From Oscillospiraceae bacterium (GTDB taxonomy: Bacteria > Bacillota > Clostridia > Oscillospirales > QAMX01): a stretch of 53,510 bases of DNA. Numbering within the stretch: the first letter of the stretch is position 1; each line of letters starts with the position of its first letter. A model generated the notes under the pieces. The model worked only from the letters and a program-made list of their open reading frames with translations. It was not told the DNA's origin and did not search any database. Position numbers and translations under genes: made by a program. The stretch covers positions 1 through 53,510 of the forward strand of contig SVMB01000013.1 of the NCBI GenBank assembly GCA_015067675.1. Reading direction: 5' to 3'. This document shows, in pieces, positions 1 to 8,395 of this stretch.

Positions 1-551
1 GTGAAGCCTTCATGAACCCCCTGGAGACCCGTGACGTGTCCGCCGCCTCCATCATCCGTGAGTGCTCCACCCGCGGCAACGGCGTCAAGACTCCCGCCGG
101 TTACGCTGTCTGGCTCGACACCCCCATGATCGAGATCAAGCACGGCGAAGGCACCATCGAAAAGCGCATCCCCGCCATGATGCGTATGTTCGGCAAGTAC
201 GGCATCGACATCCGCAAGGAGCCTATCCTTGTCTACCCCACCCTGCACTACCAGAACGGTGGTCTGAAGATCACCGACGACGGTATGACCGGTATCGAGA
301 ACCTCTTCGTCGCCGGTGAGGCTGTCGGCGGTATCCACGGCCGCAACCGTCTGATGGGCAACTCCCTGCTGGACATCATCGTCTTTGGCCGCAATGCCGG
401 TAAGAACGCCTCCGAGAAGGCCAAGTCCGTCACCGTCGGCAAGCTGACCCTGTCCCATGTTGACGACTTCCAGAAGGAACTGGCCGATGCCGGTATCAAG
501 ACCGACGTTGTCTCTCCCAAGCTCCTTCCCGACTATGCCCGCCGTGCATAA
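1..551 (+). CDS. FAD-dependent fumarate reductase/succinate dehydrogenase-type flavoprotein, C-terminal part (5' truncated by window edge)
   Basis: Only the C-terminal ~183 residues are present; the frame is open from base 3 and the real start lies outside the window. The segment IVYP-type substrate loop (ILVYPTLHYQNGGLKI) followed by the FAD-binding closing motif LFVAGEAVGGIHGRNRLMGNSLLDIIVFGRNAG is what is seen at the end of FrdA/SdhA/NadB-family flavoproteins; the GRNRLMGNSL stretch contacts FAD in known members. The expected role is reduction of fumarate (or a related enoate) during anaerobic metabolism. The gene is 18 bases ahead of a membrane exporter with its own ribosome binding site, so the two are probably co-transcribed. 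Whether the missing N-terminus carries an FMN-binding domain, a signal peptide or an Fe-S partner cannot be seen. Substrate assignment is therefore by family only. Confidence 0.85.
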   Translation, partial: EAFMNPLETRDVSAASIIRECSTRGNGVKTPAGYAVWLDTPMIEIKHGEGTIEKRIPAMMRMFGKYGIDIRKEPILVYPTLHYQNGGLKITDDGMTGIENLFVAGEAVGGIHGRNRLMGNSLLDIIVFGRNAGKNASEKAKSVTVGKLTLSHVDDFQKELADAGIKTDVVSPKLLPDYARRA

Positions 552-569
552 GAGAAAGAAGGAAGAAAA

Positions 570-1766
570 ATGGCTTACTTATCCAGTGTTGCAGCTTCTT
601 TTCTGACCCTTCTCTTCTTTGTCTTTATCATCGCCACCATCGGTTACCTCATCGGCGGCATCGAGATCAAGGGCATTTCCCTTGGCACCGCCGGTGTTCT
701 CCTCACCGCCCTGGTCTTCGGCGTCATCGCCAACCAGATCGGCTCCTTTGAACTGGGCGGCAAGACCATCGTTCTCTTTGACAACGAAACGGTCAAGCCG
801 ATGTACTCCTTCATCTCAAGCCTCGGTACCGCGATGTTTGTTACGGCTGTCGGCCTGATCGCCGGTCCCAAGTTCTTCCGCAGCATGAACAAGTCCATGA
901 TCGCCTACATCGTCATGGGCGCGGTCATCATCGTGGCCGGTATCGGCACTGCCCTGATCCTGATGAAGATCACCGGCATCTCCTCTTCTCTGGCCATCGG
1001 TCTGCTCACCGGCGCTCTCACCAGCACCCCCGGTCTCTCCGCTGCCAAGGACGCAGCGCTCGATCCCGATGCGGTCACTGCCGGTTACGGCATTGCCTAC
1101 CTCTTCGGTATCCTGGGTGTGGTTCTCTTTGTCCAGCTGGTACCCAAGTTCCTCAAGGTCAACATCGACGAGGAGCGCGCCCGCTTTGTCGCGGCTGACA
1201 CCGTCAAGGTCGAAAAGTCCGACAAGCCCCTCAAGAAGATCGACTCTCTGGACTTCTTCCCCTTCATGCTCACCGTCGTGGGCGGTCTGATCCTGGGTTC
1301 CATCAAGATCCCCGGCATCAACTTCTCCCTGGGTTCCTCCGGCGGTACGCTGGTCATGGGTCTGATCGTGGGTCACTTCGGCCACATCGGCAAGATCGAT
1401 CTGTCCGTTTCCAAGAATACCCTCAACTTCTTCCGTGAGCTGGGCCTGATGCTCTTCCTCATCGGTGCAGGTGTTCCCGGCGGCGTCAACTTCATCAAGT
1501 TCGTCCAGCCTGCCTACTTCATCTACGGCGCCATCATGACCATCATCCCGATGATTCTGGGCTACATCCTGGGCAAGTACGTCTTTAAGCTCAGCGTGTT
1601 CAATAACCTCGGTTCCATCACCGGCGGTATGACCAGTACCCCGGCTCTAGGCACCCTCATCAACGTTGCCAAGACCGACGCGGTTGCTGCTTCCTATGCT
1701 GCGACCTATCCGCTGGCGCTGGTTATGATCGTTCTGCTGTCCAAGATCTCGGTTATGATCTTCTAA
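570..1766 (+). CDS. AspT/YidE/YbjL-family (AAEx) transporter without RCK_C domains, likely dicarboxylate exporter
   Basis: A 398-aa polytopic membrane protein built as two homologous halves. Each half carries the family signature: TSTPGLSAAKDAA plus DAVTAGYGIAYLFGILGVVLF in the first (around residues 150-190) and TSTPALGTLINVAKTDAVAASYAATYPL in the second (around 350-385). This is the duplication of the aspartate:alanine exchanger family, which includes AspT and the succinate exporter SucE1. The usual family length is about 540-560 aa because two TrkA_C (RCK_C) domains sit between the halves; here that linker is only about 30 residues (roughly 195-228), so those domains are absent. The AAGGAAG ribosome binding site is 4 bases before the start. 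Position directly behind a fumarate-reductase-type gene suggests export of succinate or exchange with fumarate; this is inference from context. Confidence 0.85.
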   Translation: MAYLSSVAASFLTLLFFVFIIATIGYLIGGIEIKGISLGTAGVLLTALVFGVIANQIGSFELGGKTIVLFDNETVKPMYSFISSLGTAMFVTAVGLIAGPKFFRSMNKSMIAYIVMGAVIIVAGIGTALILMKITGISSSLAIGLLTGALTSTPGLSAAKDAALDPDAVTAGYGIAYLFGILGVVLFVQLVPKFLKVNIDEERARFVAADTVKVEKSDKPLKKIDSLDFFPFMLTVVGGLILGSIKIPGINFSLGSSGGTLVMGLIVGHFGHIGKIDLSVSKNTLNFFRELGLMLFLIGAGVPGGVNFIKFVQPAYFIYGAIMTIIPMILGYILGKYVFKLSVFNNLGSITGGMTSTPALGTLINVAKTDAVAASYAATYPLALVMIVLLSKISVMIF

Positions 1767-1786
1767 AAGCCTTTCAAACGCAAAAA

Positions 1787-1820
1787 CAGGGAAAAGCCAA
1801 AAGCTTTTCCCTGTTTTTTC
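1787..1820 (+). terminator. Rho-independent terminator after the AspT-like gene
   Basis: An 11-bp perfect stem (CAGGGAAAAGC with GCTTTTCCCTG), loop CAAAA, is followed by TTTTTTC. It closes the flavoprotein-exporter operon 20 bases after the stop codon. Confidence 0.9.
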
Positions 1821-1840
1821 ATGCCGTTACATATTGGCAC

Positions 1841-1869
1841 TTGATTTTTCCCGAAGAAGGGTATATACT
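1841..1869 (+). promoter_or_regulatory. Promoter of the thiC riboswitch transcript
   Basis: TTGATT, a 17-base spacer and TATACT lie just upstream of the TPP riboswitch. Transcription would begin near 1876, so the aptamer lies close to the 5' end of the RNA. Confidence 0.6.
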
Positions 1870-1882
1870 AATGACAAATTGA

Positions 1883-1995
1883 AGAGCTGGGGAGCTTGCA
1901 GGATCCTTTTTCCAGGGATCGGACAGGCTGAGAGGAAGGTATGCCCTTCGACCCTTGAACCTGATTTGGATAATGCCAACGTAGGGACGCCTTTG
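1883..1995 (+). promoter_or_regulatory. TPP (THI-element) riboswitch
   Basis: The conserved THI-box blocks are present in order: TGGGGAGC near 1888, GGCTGAGAGG near 1927, ACCCTTGAACCTGAT near 1951, and GGATAATGCCAACGTAGGGA near 1968-1987. These match the TPP aptamer consensus almost base for base. The aptamer is followed directly by an intrinsic terminator and then thiC, the standard arrangement for transcriptional attenuation of thiamin pyrimidine synthesis by thiamin pyrophosphate. Confidence 0.96.
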
Positions 1996-2009
1996 CACCT
2001 GTTTTTTCG

Positions 2010-2047
2010 CGGAAAGCTGCCAGATCGCAGTTTTCCGTTTTTCTTTT
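2010..2047 (+). terminator. Riboswitch-controlled intrinsic terminator
   Basis: Stem CGGAAAGCTGC / GCAGTTTTCCG (11 bp with one G-U pair), loop CAGATC, then TTTTTCTTTT. It lies between the TPP aptamer and thiC and is the probable expression platform: ligand-bound RNA would terminate here. Confidence 0.88.
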
Positions 2048-2181
2048 GCCCAAATCTCTGCAATTCCGGGGAAAACGTACACTGCGCATCATATGAGCGG
2101 TCAGTATCCATCATCAGGGAGACTTTTCAGTGATTCATGCGGCATGCCGCAAATCTTCACTTTCTGAAAGGAACTGATACC

Positions 2182-3495
2182 ATGCGCAGCTACAAAACCC
2201 AGATGGAAGCCGCAAAACGCGGCATTCTCACCCCTGAAATGGAAACCGTTGCCCGCAAAGAGGACATGGATCCTGCCCGACTGCGCGCCCTTGTCGCCTG
2301 CGGTGAGGTTGCCATTCCCTGCAACGTCCGTCACACCTCCATCTCCCCGGAGGGTATCGGTACCGGTCTGCGTACCAAAATCAACGTCAATCTCGGCATC
2401 TCCGGCGATGCCAACAACTACGAAGCCGAGATGCAAAAGGTGGATATGGCGCTTTCCTTCGGCGCCGAAGCCATCATGGATTTAAGCAATTACGGAAAGA
2501 CCAACACCTTCCGCCGCGCTCTGATCGACCGTTCTCCCGCGATGATCGGCACTGTCCCCATGTACGACGCCATCGGCTATCTGGAAAAGGATCTGCTGGA
2601 AATCACGGCGGAGGACTTTCTGCAGGTTGTACGCGCCCATGCTGAGGAAGGTGTGGACTTCATGACGATCCATGCCGGTATCAATCGCCGGGCAGTGGAA
2701 GCCTTTATGCGTGACCGGCGAAAGATGAACATCGTATCCCGCGGCGGCTCGCTGCTGTTTGCCTGGATGATGATGACCGGGCGCGAAAATCCTTTCTATG
2801 AGCACTACGATAAGGTACTCGACATCCTGCGTGAATACGATGTGACCATCAGTCTCGGTGACGCCCTGCGTCCCGGCTGCATCGACGACAGCACCGATGC
2901 CGGGCAGATCGCCGAGCTCATCGAGCTGGGCGATCTCACCAGGCACGCCTGGGCTCGTGACGTACAGGTTATGGTCGAGGGCCCCGGCCACATGGCTTTA
3001 AATGAAATCGCCGCCAATATGCGGCTGCAGAAGCGGCTGTGCCACAATGCGCCCTTCTACGTCCTGGGTCCCATCGTCACCGATATCGCTCCCGGGTACG
3101 ATCACATCACCTCCGCTATCGGCGGCGCTGTTGCCGCGGCAAACGGCGCTGACTTTCTGTGTTATGTCACCCCAGCGGAGCATCTGCGCCTGCCGGATGT
3201 GGATGATGTCCGGGAAGGCATCATCGCAAGCCGCATTGCCGCCCACGCGGCGGACATCGCCAAAGGCATTCCCCATGCCCGTGAGCGAGACAATGCCATG
3301 TCCGAGGCGCGGCACAGAGTTGACTGGGATGAAATGTTCAAACTTGCCTTGGATCCGGAGAAGGCAAAGCGTTATTTTGAAAGCACGCCGCCGGCTGACC
3401 GCCACACCTGCTCCATGTGCGGCAAGATGTGTGCCGTTCGTACAACCAACATGATTCTGGAAGGAAAACAGGTCACCTTCTGTTCTGAAAAATAG
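2182..3495 (+). CDS. thiC: Phosphomethylpyrimidine synthase ThiC
   Basis: A 437-aa radical-SAM enzyme that converts aminoimidazole ribotide to hydroxymethylpyrimidine phosphate in thiamin synthesis. Family landmarks include [16 protein letters not shown] (about residues 45-60), [10 protein letters not shown] (67-76), [19 protein letters not shown] and [22 protein letters not shown]. The C-terminal [4Fe-4S] motif reads CSMCGKMC (C410, C413, C417), a CX2CX3C spacing rather than the CX2CX4C of E. coli-type ThiC. The ATG at 2182 was chosen because AAAGGA precedes it by 9 bases; an in-frame upstream ATG at 2137 has no such site. The length agrees with the short ThiC class of anaerobes. The gene is alone under the TPP riboswitch and ends at a strong terminator. 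Confidence 0.97.
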   Translation: MRSYKTQMEAAKRGILTPEMETVARKEDMDPARLRALVACGEVAIPCNVRHTSISPEGIGTGLRTKINVNLGISGDANNYEAEMQKVDMALSFGAEAIMDLSNYGKTNTFRRALIDRSPAMIGTVPMYDAIGYLEKDLLEITAEDFLQVVRAHAEEGVDFMTIHAGINRRAVEAFMRDRRKMNIVSRGGSLLFAWMMMTGRENPFYEHYDKVLDILREYDVTISLGDALRPGCIDDSTDAGQIAELIELGDLTRHAWARDVQVMVEGPGHMALNEIAANMRLQKRLCHNAPFYVLGPIVTDIAPGYDHITSAIGGAVAAANGADFLCYVTPAEHLRLPDVDDVREGIIASRIAAHAADIAKGIPHARERDNAMSEARHRVDWDEMFKLALDPEKAKRYFESTPPADRHTCSMCGKMCAVRTTNMILEGKQVTFCSEK

Positions 3496-3510
3496 CAATT
3501 TTGCAGCAAG

Positions 3511-3554
3511 AAAGCTCCCCCGCGCCTCTGCAATGAGGCGCGGGGGAGCTTTTG
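3511..3554. terminator. Bidirectional terminator between thiC and the propeller operon
   Basis: A very strong hairpin (AAAGCTCCCCCGCGCCTC with its complement, loop TGCAAT) flanked by A-rich and T-rich ends lies between two convergent genes. It can terminate thiC on the plus strand and the five-gene operon on the minus strand. Confidence 0.9.
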
Positions 3555-3579
3555 TTAACCGTAACTGATGAAACGATGC

Positions 3580-5856
3580 TTACTCAATACGCATGGCGGC
3601 GAGATCGGCGATATGGATGCAGCCCATACGGTCGATATTGCCGATGGCAACGTTCTTGCCATCCTTGGAAACGGCAATGCAGGACAGGACGTTTGCGGAG
3701 CTGGGGCCGTCCATGTGATTGGGAGAGTTATAGTTGAGGTGGCCAACCTGAGAGATACCGCGCATGTCATCGTAGTGGAAAACCATGCCCATATCTTCCT
3801 CGTCACCGGCAACACCGAAGAGCTCGGTCTTATCGGCGTTGGTGGTCATGCAGCGGACCGGGCCGTAAGGCGCGCAGTTGCCCAGGTTATAGACGGAACC
3901 GTCGGGACGGACAATGCCCAGCAGGCCATCCTTCGTACCGGCTATCTTCAGACCGTCATGCCAGTCAACCACATAAGTGGCATCGGACAGATACCGGCGG
4001 CCGGCAACTTCGGGCAGCTTCGTGCCTTCGGGGAGCTCTGCCTGCTTACCGGGCAGGATGTTTTCCTCCAGCCATGCCTTTCGCTCATCGCACATCTCGC
4101 TGTAGGGGATGAACTTATCCAGCTTATAGGCAAAGGCCTTGGGAGGTTTGACGCCGTAGAGGCCGTCGATCATATCCACCTTGAAGTTCTTGCCGAACAC
4201 GCCCTTATAGAGCCAGGTGGTGGGATTTTCGTCCACTTCCTCCAGCGTACGGCCCAGAATCTCGAAGAGATTCTCCTTCACGGTGAAGTAATACTGAGGC
4301 TCACCATCACCGCAGAGGCCGTGGAGCACGCCCTGATCGTCCCAGGCGATACCGATGACCTTGGAGGCCGGGATATCGGTATGGGGAACGGCACGCCACA
4401 GGCGGATGGGAGTTACGCGGTCGATGGGGAACGCCTGGAAGTTATTGCCCGCGGGGACTTCCTCGCCGGAATACTTCGGGAAGGGACGCTTGGTGGCTTC
4501 CTTGACCTTGGCGATCTCTTCATCGTTCATTTTGACGGCGCGGAAGGACTGCTGCTTGCAGATAGCGCCCTTTTCCATCATCGCCGGGCGGAACTTTTCA
4601 AGCTCGATGGAGGTGATGCCCAGCAGATGGCCGGACTCGTTCATCTTGCACATGTTGCCGACCAGATGGAGAATATCGCGCTTTTCATCGTAGCAGACGC
4701 CGGTGGAATAGCTGAGGAAGAAGTCATTATTGGAGATGACGCCCAGGTTCACGGGCTTACGGTTATTGCGGATATCCCAGTACATCAGGTAGGAGGGAAT
4801 GGTATACTTACGGTAGTCGGTGGGAGCGCCGTTGCCGAGGACGACGGGCATGATCTGATACCACAGGGCTCCGTACTTGTCCACGACGAACTCGTTGAGG
4901 CAGAACTCGGTATGACGGACGTTATTATGGTCGTCATGGGTGAACTTCTTGCCGATGGAGTAAGCCTTCTGGGTGTTGGTATCGAAGCAGTAGAACTCGT
5001 CGCTGGTGTAGGAATGGAACACAAACTCATGGTCAGAGATGTTGCGGGCCTTGGCCATGTAGCGGTACCAGGTATTGGTCCAGGAGTTATCGTAGGCGGC
5101 AGGATGACGCCAGTTGAGATCCTCCAGCTCCGCAGTATCCACGTTCACGCGCCAGAGATAGCCGGACTTGGTCATGCCGTAGATATGGCCGTCGGGACCG
5201 GCGTGCAGGCGGTAGCAGAACACTTCGGCAGCCTTGCCCAGATCCTTCACGGTACGGTCGTCGATGGAGAAGCGATAGACATGGCCGCGCATGAAGCCGA
5301 TCATGTACAGGCAGTTATACTTGGCATCGTAGGTCATGCCGTAGATGGACTCGCGGGGCACCGGGATACCCCAGTTCTCCACCTCGCCGGTCTTGGGATC
5401 GTAGACGAGGATATAGGAGCCGGGATAACCTTCCCAGGTGTGATGCATATGGGCAAAGGGCATCCACTCGGGATGATCCTTACCCTTGGAGGTGGAGTGG
5501 GTAGTGGCGGCGATGCGGCCGTCGGGAAGCTCGGTGATGGACTCATGGAGCTTGGTATGGGGCAGCGCACGGGGCTTTGCCAGCGTATACTTCTGGGTAT
5601 CGTAGCAGACATAGCCGCGGTCTTCCATCCAGTTATAGGCGATGAGGCTGGTCTGATCTTCCTTGGTGCCCTCGCAGGCGTGAGCGATGTAGACGATGCC
5701 CTCGGAGGAGATGTTGGTATCCCAGGTGCCATGGATATCCAGATGGGTCAGGCCTCTGCGGTAACGCACGCCGACGTCGGCGATGTTGCGAAACGCCTCT
5801 TCAGGCAGAGGAGTCTTGGAATAATCAAAAGCAAATGTACGGGAATCAGCGATCAT
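3580..5856 (-). CDS. Propeller-family paralogue 1 (most divergent; last gene of five)
   Basis: A 758-aa protein with no signal peptide or membrane segment, so probably cytoplasmic. It is the fifth gene in transcription order and the most divergent paralogue: it lacks the MSIPKG start and the CDESGRxLHTR motif of the others. It keeps the shared core: PHTKLHESITELP, THSTSKGK, PEWMPFAHMHHTWEGYPGSY, PRESIYGMTYD, KDLGKAAEVFCYRLHAGPDGHIYGMTKSG and the C-terminal AGDEEDMG and GNIDRMGCIH. Repeated short strands of the type GxIYxxxxxGxLxRxxxD and YLxxxAxxxV suggest two beta-propeller domains, about residues 40-450 and 590-750, joined by a charged helical linker (about 455-490). The function is not recognised. 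Conserved histidines could bind a metal, as in propeller-type polysaccharide lyases; this is conjecture. The ribosome binding site AAAGGAG is 7 bases upstream, and the gap to the preceding paralogue is 45 bases. Confidence 0.85.
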   Translation of the reverse strand: MIADSRTFAFDYSKTPLPEEAFRNIADVGVRYRRGLTHLDIHGTWDTNISSEGIVYIAHACEGTKEDQTSLIAYNWMEDRGYVCYDTQKYTLAKPRALPHTKLHESITELPDGRIAATTHSTSKGKDHPEWMPFAHMHHTWEGYPGSYILVYDPKTGEVENWGIPVPRESIYGMTYDAKYNCLYMIGFMRGHVYRFSIDDRTVKDLGKAAEVFCYRLHAGPDGHIYGMTKSGYLWRVNVDTAELEDLNWRHPAAYDNSWTNTWYRYMAKARNISDHEFVFHSYTSDEFYCFDTNTQKAYSIGKKFTHDDHNNVRHTEFCLNEFVVDKYGALWYQIMPVVLGNGAPTDYRKYTIPSYLMYWDIRNNRKPVNLGVISNNDFFLSYSTGVCYDEKRDILHLVGNMCKMNESGHLLGITSIELEKFRPAMMEKGAICKQQSFRAVKMNDEEIAKVKEATKRPFPKYSGEEVPAGNNFQAFPIDRVTPIRLWRAVPHTDIPASKVIGIAWDDQGVLHGLCGDGEPQYYFTVKENLFEILGRTLEEVDENPTTWLYKGVFGKNFKVDMIDGLYGVKPPKAFAYKLDKFIPYSEMCDERKAWLEENILPGKQAELPEGTKLPEVAGRRYLSDATYVVDWHDGLKIAGTKDGLLGIVRPDGSVYNLGNCAPYGPVRCMTTNADKTELFGVAGDEEDMGMVFHYDDMRGISQVGHLNYNSPNHMDGPSSANVLSCIAVSKDGKNVAIGNIDRMGCIHIADLAAMRIE

Positions 5857-5901
5857 ACGGATTCTCCTTTCGTTTTCCGCGCTCTCGGCACAGAAAAACT
5901 A

Positions 5902-8190
5902 TTACAGCTTAAAAACGTGGACGCAGCCCAGACGGTCGGCGTTGCCGACTGCGACGAACTGGCCGTCGGGAGAGAGCGTGATGGAGGTCAGGATGTGAGC
6001 AGCCGTGGGGCCGTCCATCCAACCGTGGGAGTTATAGCTGATGACGCCGCGCTGGACAAGGCCGCGCTTATCGTCGTAGGTGAAAATGGTGCCCATATCC
6101 TCTTCGTCACCGGCAGTACCCCAGATAACAGTACCGTCAGCATTGGTGGTCAGGCAGCGCACGGGACCCTGAGGAGCGGCATTGCCGAGGCTGAATACCT
6201 CGCCGTCCTTGATGATGCCCACCAGGCCGTCGCGGGTACCGACCATGGTGCGATCCCCGGCGAACTTCACGGACGCGGTAGCCGTGGCCAGATACTGGCG
6301 GCCTGCAACGGTGGGAAGCTTGAGCTCGGGATCCACATCACAGGGCTGCGGCATGGCGCTGGCCAGGAGCTTCTTCTCCTCGCCCACGGTGATCTCATCA
6401 TAGGGCTTGAGTTCGGTACAGATCCAGTTGAAGGACCAGGGAAGCTTGACGCGCATGGTGCCATCGGCGTTCTCGGTGACCTCGAGGTTATGCTTGAGGA
6501 CACTTTCATAGACCCAGAAGTCGGGATCGTTTTCCATGACCTCGCGGGAGGCATACTCAGCGTACTCACGGCGCTTGATGGTAAAGACGTACTTGTTCTT
6601 CTCGCCGCAGATGCCCTGAATGGTCTCATTGTCGATCCAGGTCAAAGCCTGCACCTTGGAGTCACAGATATCGGTATGGGGAACGCTTCTCCACAGGCGG
6701 ATGGGAGAAACCTTGCTGATGGGGAATGCAGTGACGGGATTGGCACCGGCAACTTCTTCACCTGCGTAGGCGTTGTAGTTTTTGGCCTTTTCTTTGGAAG
6801 CCTTGATTTCATCCTCGGTCATGGGGCGCACGGTCATGGCGCGCTTCCAGATCGGGCCCTTTTCACCGGCGTCGAGCTGGGCACGAAGCTTCTTCAGGTC
6901 GATCATGAACAGACCCTGACGCTGCTCGCTTCGACCGTCGGTGGAGTAGCCTTCAACCTGCGTATCGATGCCATAGCCTTCGACGGGAACCAGGCGGCCG
7001 ATCATGTACAGGCGGTCATGCTCGGGATCCAGGCTCAGGCAGGAGCACAGCTGCATGGACTGTTCCTGAGTACCGATGATACCGACGACTTCGGGCTCCT
7101 TGCCGCGGGTAAAGTCCCAACGGCACAGCAGATGCTGATGAGGCGTCTTATAAAATTCATCGGTGGGGAAATCGTAACGGCTGGGGGCGCAGTTATACCA
7201 CAGAACATTATCCTTATCCAGGCCAAATTCGCTGCGGCCGTAGGGCGTAATCTGGAAATCAGACTCGAAGTCGATGGGCATATTTCTGCCGCAGTCGCGC
7301 ACGGTCAGGGTATTGCAGTCAAAGACATAGAAGTGACCGGAGTTACCGGCAGTGAAGACGAACTCATGATCCGAAATGTTCTTACCCTTGATCATGTAGC
7401 GATACCAGGTATTGAGCACGTACTTATAGCGCTCGGGAGGCATACGCCAGTTCAGATCCTCCAGCTCCTGGGTATCGACATTGGCGCGCCAGAGGTAGCC
7501 GGACTTGGTCATGCCGTAGATGTGACCGTCGGGGCCGGCATGCAGGCGGTAGCAGAACACTTCCGCAGCCTTGCCCAGATCCTTGACGGTATGATCGTCC
7601 AGAGACAGGCGGTAAACATGACCCTTCATGAAGCCGATCATGTACAGAGCGTTGTATTTGGCATCATAGGTCATGCCGTAGATGGACTCACGGGGCGCAG
7701 GACAGCCCAGGTTCACGGTCTGTCCGGTCACGGGATCGTAATCGAGAATGTAGGAGCCGGGGAAGCCGTCCCAGACGTGATCCACGTGGGCAAAGGGCAT
7801 CCACTCGGGCTGGAACTTGCCGCGGTCGGTGGAATGAGTGGAGGCCACGATATGGCCATTGGGCAGCTCGGTGATGGACTCATGGAGCTTGGAATGGGGC
7901 ATATGACGCTCGCGGGGCAGAGTCAGCTCTTCCACGCGGAACGCGATCTTGGCGGTATCGGAATCCCAGTCGTACTCGACCAGACGGGTATGCAGGCCGC
8001 GTCCGGACTCGTCGCAGGGTGAATAGTAGAGCTTACCGGTGGAGGGGGCATAGTTCATGTCCCAGCAGTGGGGATAGTTGAGGCCTTCGGGATCAATGCG
8101 CACGCGCACGCCGTCCTGGGGTACCAGGCGGAACTTTTCGGGATTGTCAAAACGTCCGAAGTAACTGGTATAGCCTTTCGGGATACTCAT
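5902..8190 (-). CDS. Propeller-family paralogue 2
   Basis: A 762-aa cytoplasmic-looking protein of the same unassigned family. The start at 8190 (MSIPKGYTSYFGRF) matches the N-termini of paralogues 3-5 and has GGAGG upstream; the frame remains open for 40 further codons, but that extension is unlike the paralogues. It has WDMN near residue 46, CDESGRGLHTR, PHSKLHESITELPNGHIVAS, THSTDRGK, FAHVDHVWDG, PRESIYGMTYD and the C-terminal block GTAGDEEDMGTIFTYDD...GNADRLGCVHVFK. Relative to paralogue 3 it has a short insertion (QVEGYSTDGRSEQ region, about residues 410-425). It is preceded by a 205-base gap containing a hairpin, so it may form a partly separate transcription unit with paralogue 1. Function unknown. 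Confidence 0.87.
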   Translation of the reverse strand: MSIPKGYTSYFGRFDNPEKFRLVPQDGVRVRIDPEGLNYPHCWDMNYAPSTGKLYYSPCDESGRGLHTRLVEYDWDSDTAKIAFRVEELTLPRERHMPHSKLHESITELPNGHIVASTHSTDRGKFQPEWMPFAHVDHVWDGFPGSYILDYDPVTGQTVNLGCPAPRESIYGMTYDAKYNALYMIGFMKGHVYRLSLDDHTVKDLGKAAEVFCYRLHAGPDGHIYGMTKSGYLWRANVDTQELEDLNWRMPPERYKYVLNTWYRYMIKGKNISDHEFVFTAGNSGHFYVFDCNTLTVRDCGRNMPIDFESDFQITPYGRSEFGLDKDNVLWYNCAPSRYDFPTDEFYKTPHQHLLCRWDFTRGKEPEVVGIIGTQEQSMQLCSCLSLDPEHDRLYMIGRLVPVEGYGIDTQVEGYSTDGRSEQRQGLFMIDLKKLRAQLDAGEKGPIWKRAMTVRPMTEDEIKASKEKAKNYNAYAGEEVAGANPVTAFPISKVSPIRLWRSVPHTDICDSKVQALTWIDNETIQGICGEKNKYVFTIKRREYAEYASREVMENDPDFWVYESVLKHNLEVTENADGTMRVKLPWSFNWICTELKPYDEITVGEEKKLLASAMPQPCDVDPELKLPTVAGRQYLATATASVKFAGDRTMVGTRDGLVGIIKDGEVFSLGNAAPQGPVRCLTTNADGTVIWGTAGDEEDMGTIFTYDDKRGLVQRGVISYNSHGWMDGPTAAHILTSITLSPDGQFVAVGNADRLGCVHVFKL

Positions 8191-8347
8191 GGTTTTTTTC
8201 CTCCGTTTTTTGCGCTGTTCAGAGCACATTTGATTGAGCCAAATTGTGTTCAATACTGGCCACGCCAAAAGTTTAGCCCAATGTGCCAAAGAACGCAAGC
8301 AAATCCGCAATATTTACGAATTTACCGTCAATTTACCTGAATTTTTT

Positions 8348-8378
8348 CCCAGGAGACCTGTTTGTCGGGTCTCCTGGG
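8348..8378. other. Strong intercistronic hairpin in the propeller operon
   Basis: An 11-bp perfect stem (CCCAGGAGACC / GGTCTCCTGGG) with a 9-base loop lies just after the stop of paralogue 3. On the minus strand the stem is followed by AAAAAATTC, not by T, so it does not look like a normal intrinsic terminator for the operon. It may be an mRNA-stabilising or processing structure. The rest of the 205-base gap to paralogue 2 contains no convincing gene or promoter. Confidence 0.6.
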
Positions 8379-8395
8379 AAGTCAGAGCGCAGGAA

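Noticed and set aside
1834-2133. Short frames on both strands across the thiC leader
   Set aside because: They overlap the conserved TPP aptamer and its terminator, which explain the sequence better.
3568-8022. A plus-strand open frame of 1484 codons antisense to paralogues 1 and 2 and the gap between them
   Set aside because: It mirrors the codons of real minus-strand genes, lacks a ribosome binding site, and has a composition (Val/Gly/Ala/His-rich, no domain) expected for the complement of GC-rich coding DNA.
8191-8310. 40-codon N-terminal extension of paralogue 2
   Set aside because: Not shared with paralogues 3-5, and the GGAGG site lies before the internal MSIPKG start.
8348-8378. Hairpin as a rho-independent terminator within the paralogue operon
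   Set aside because: No T-run follows the stem on the transcribed strand.
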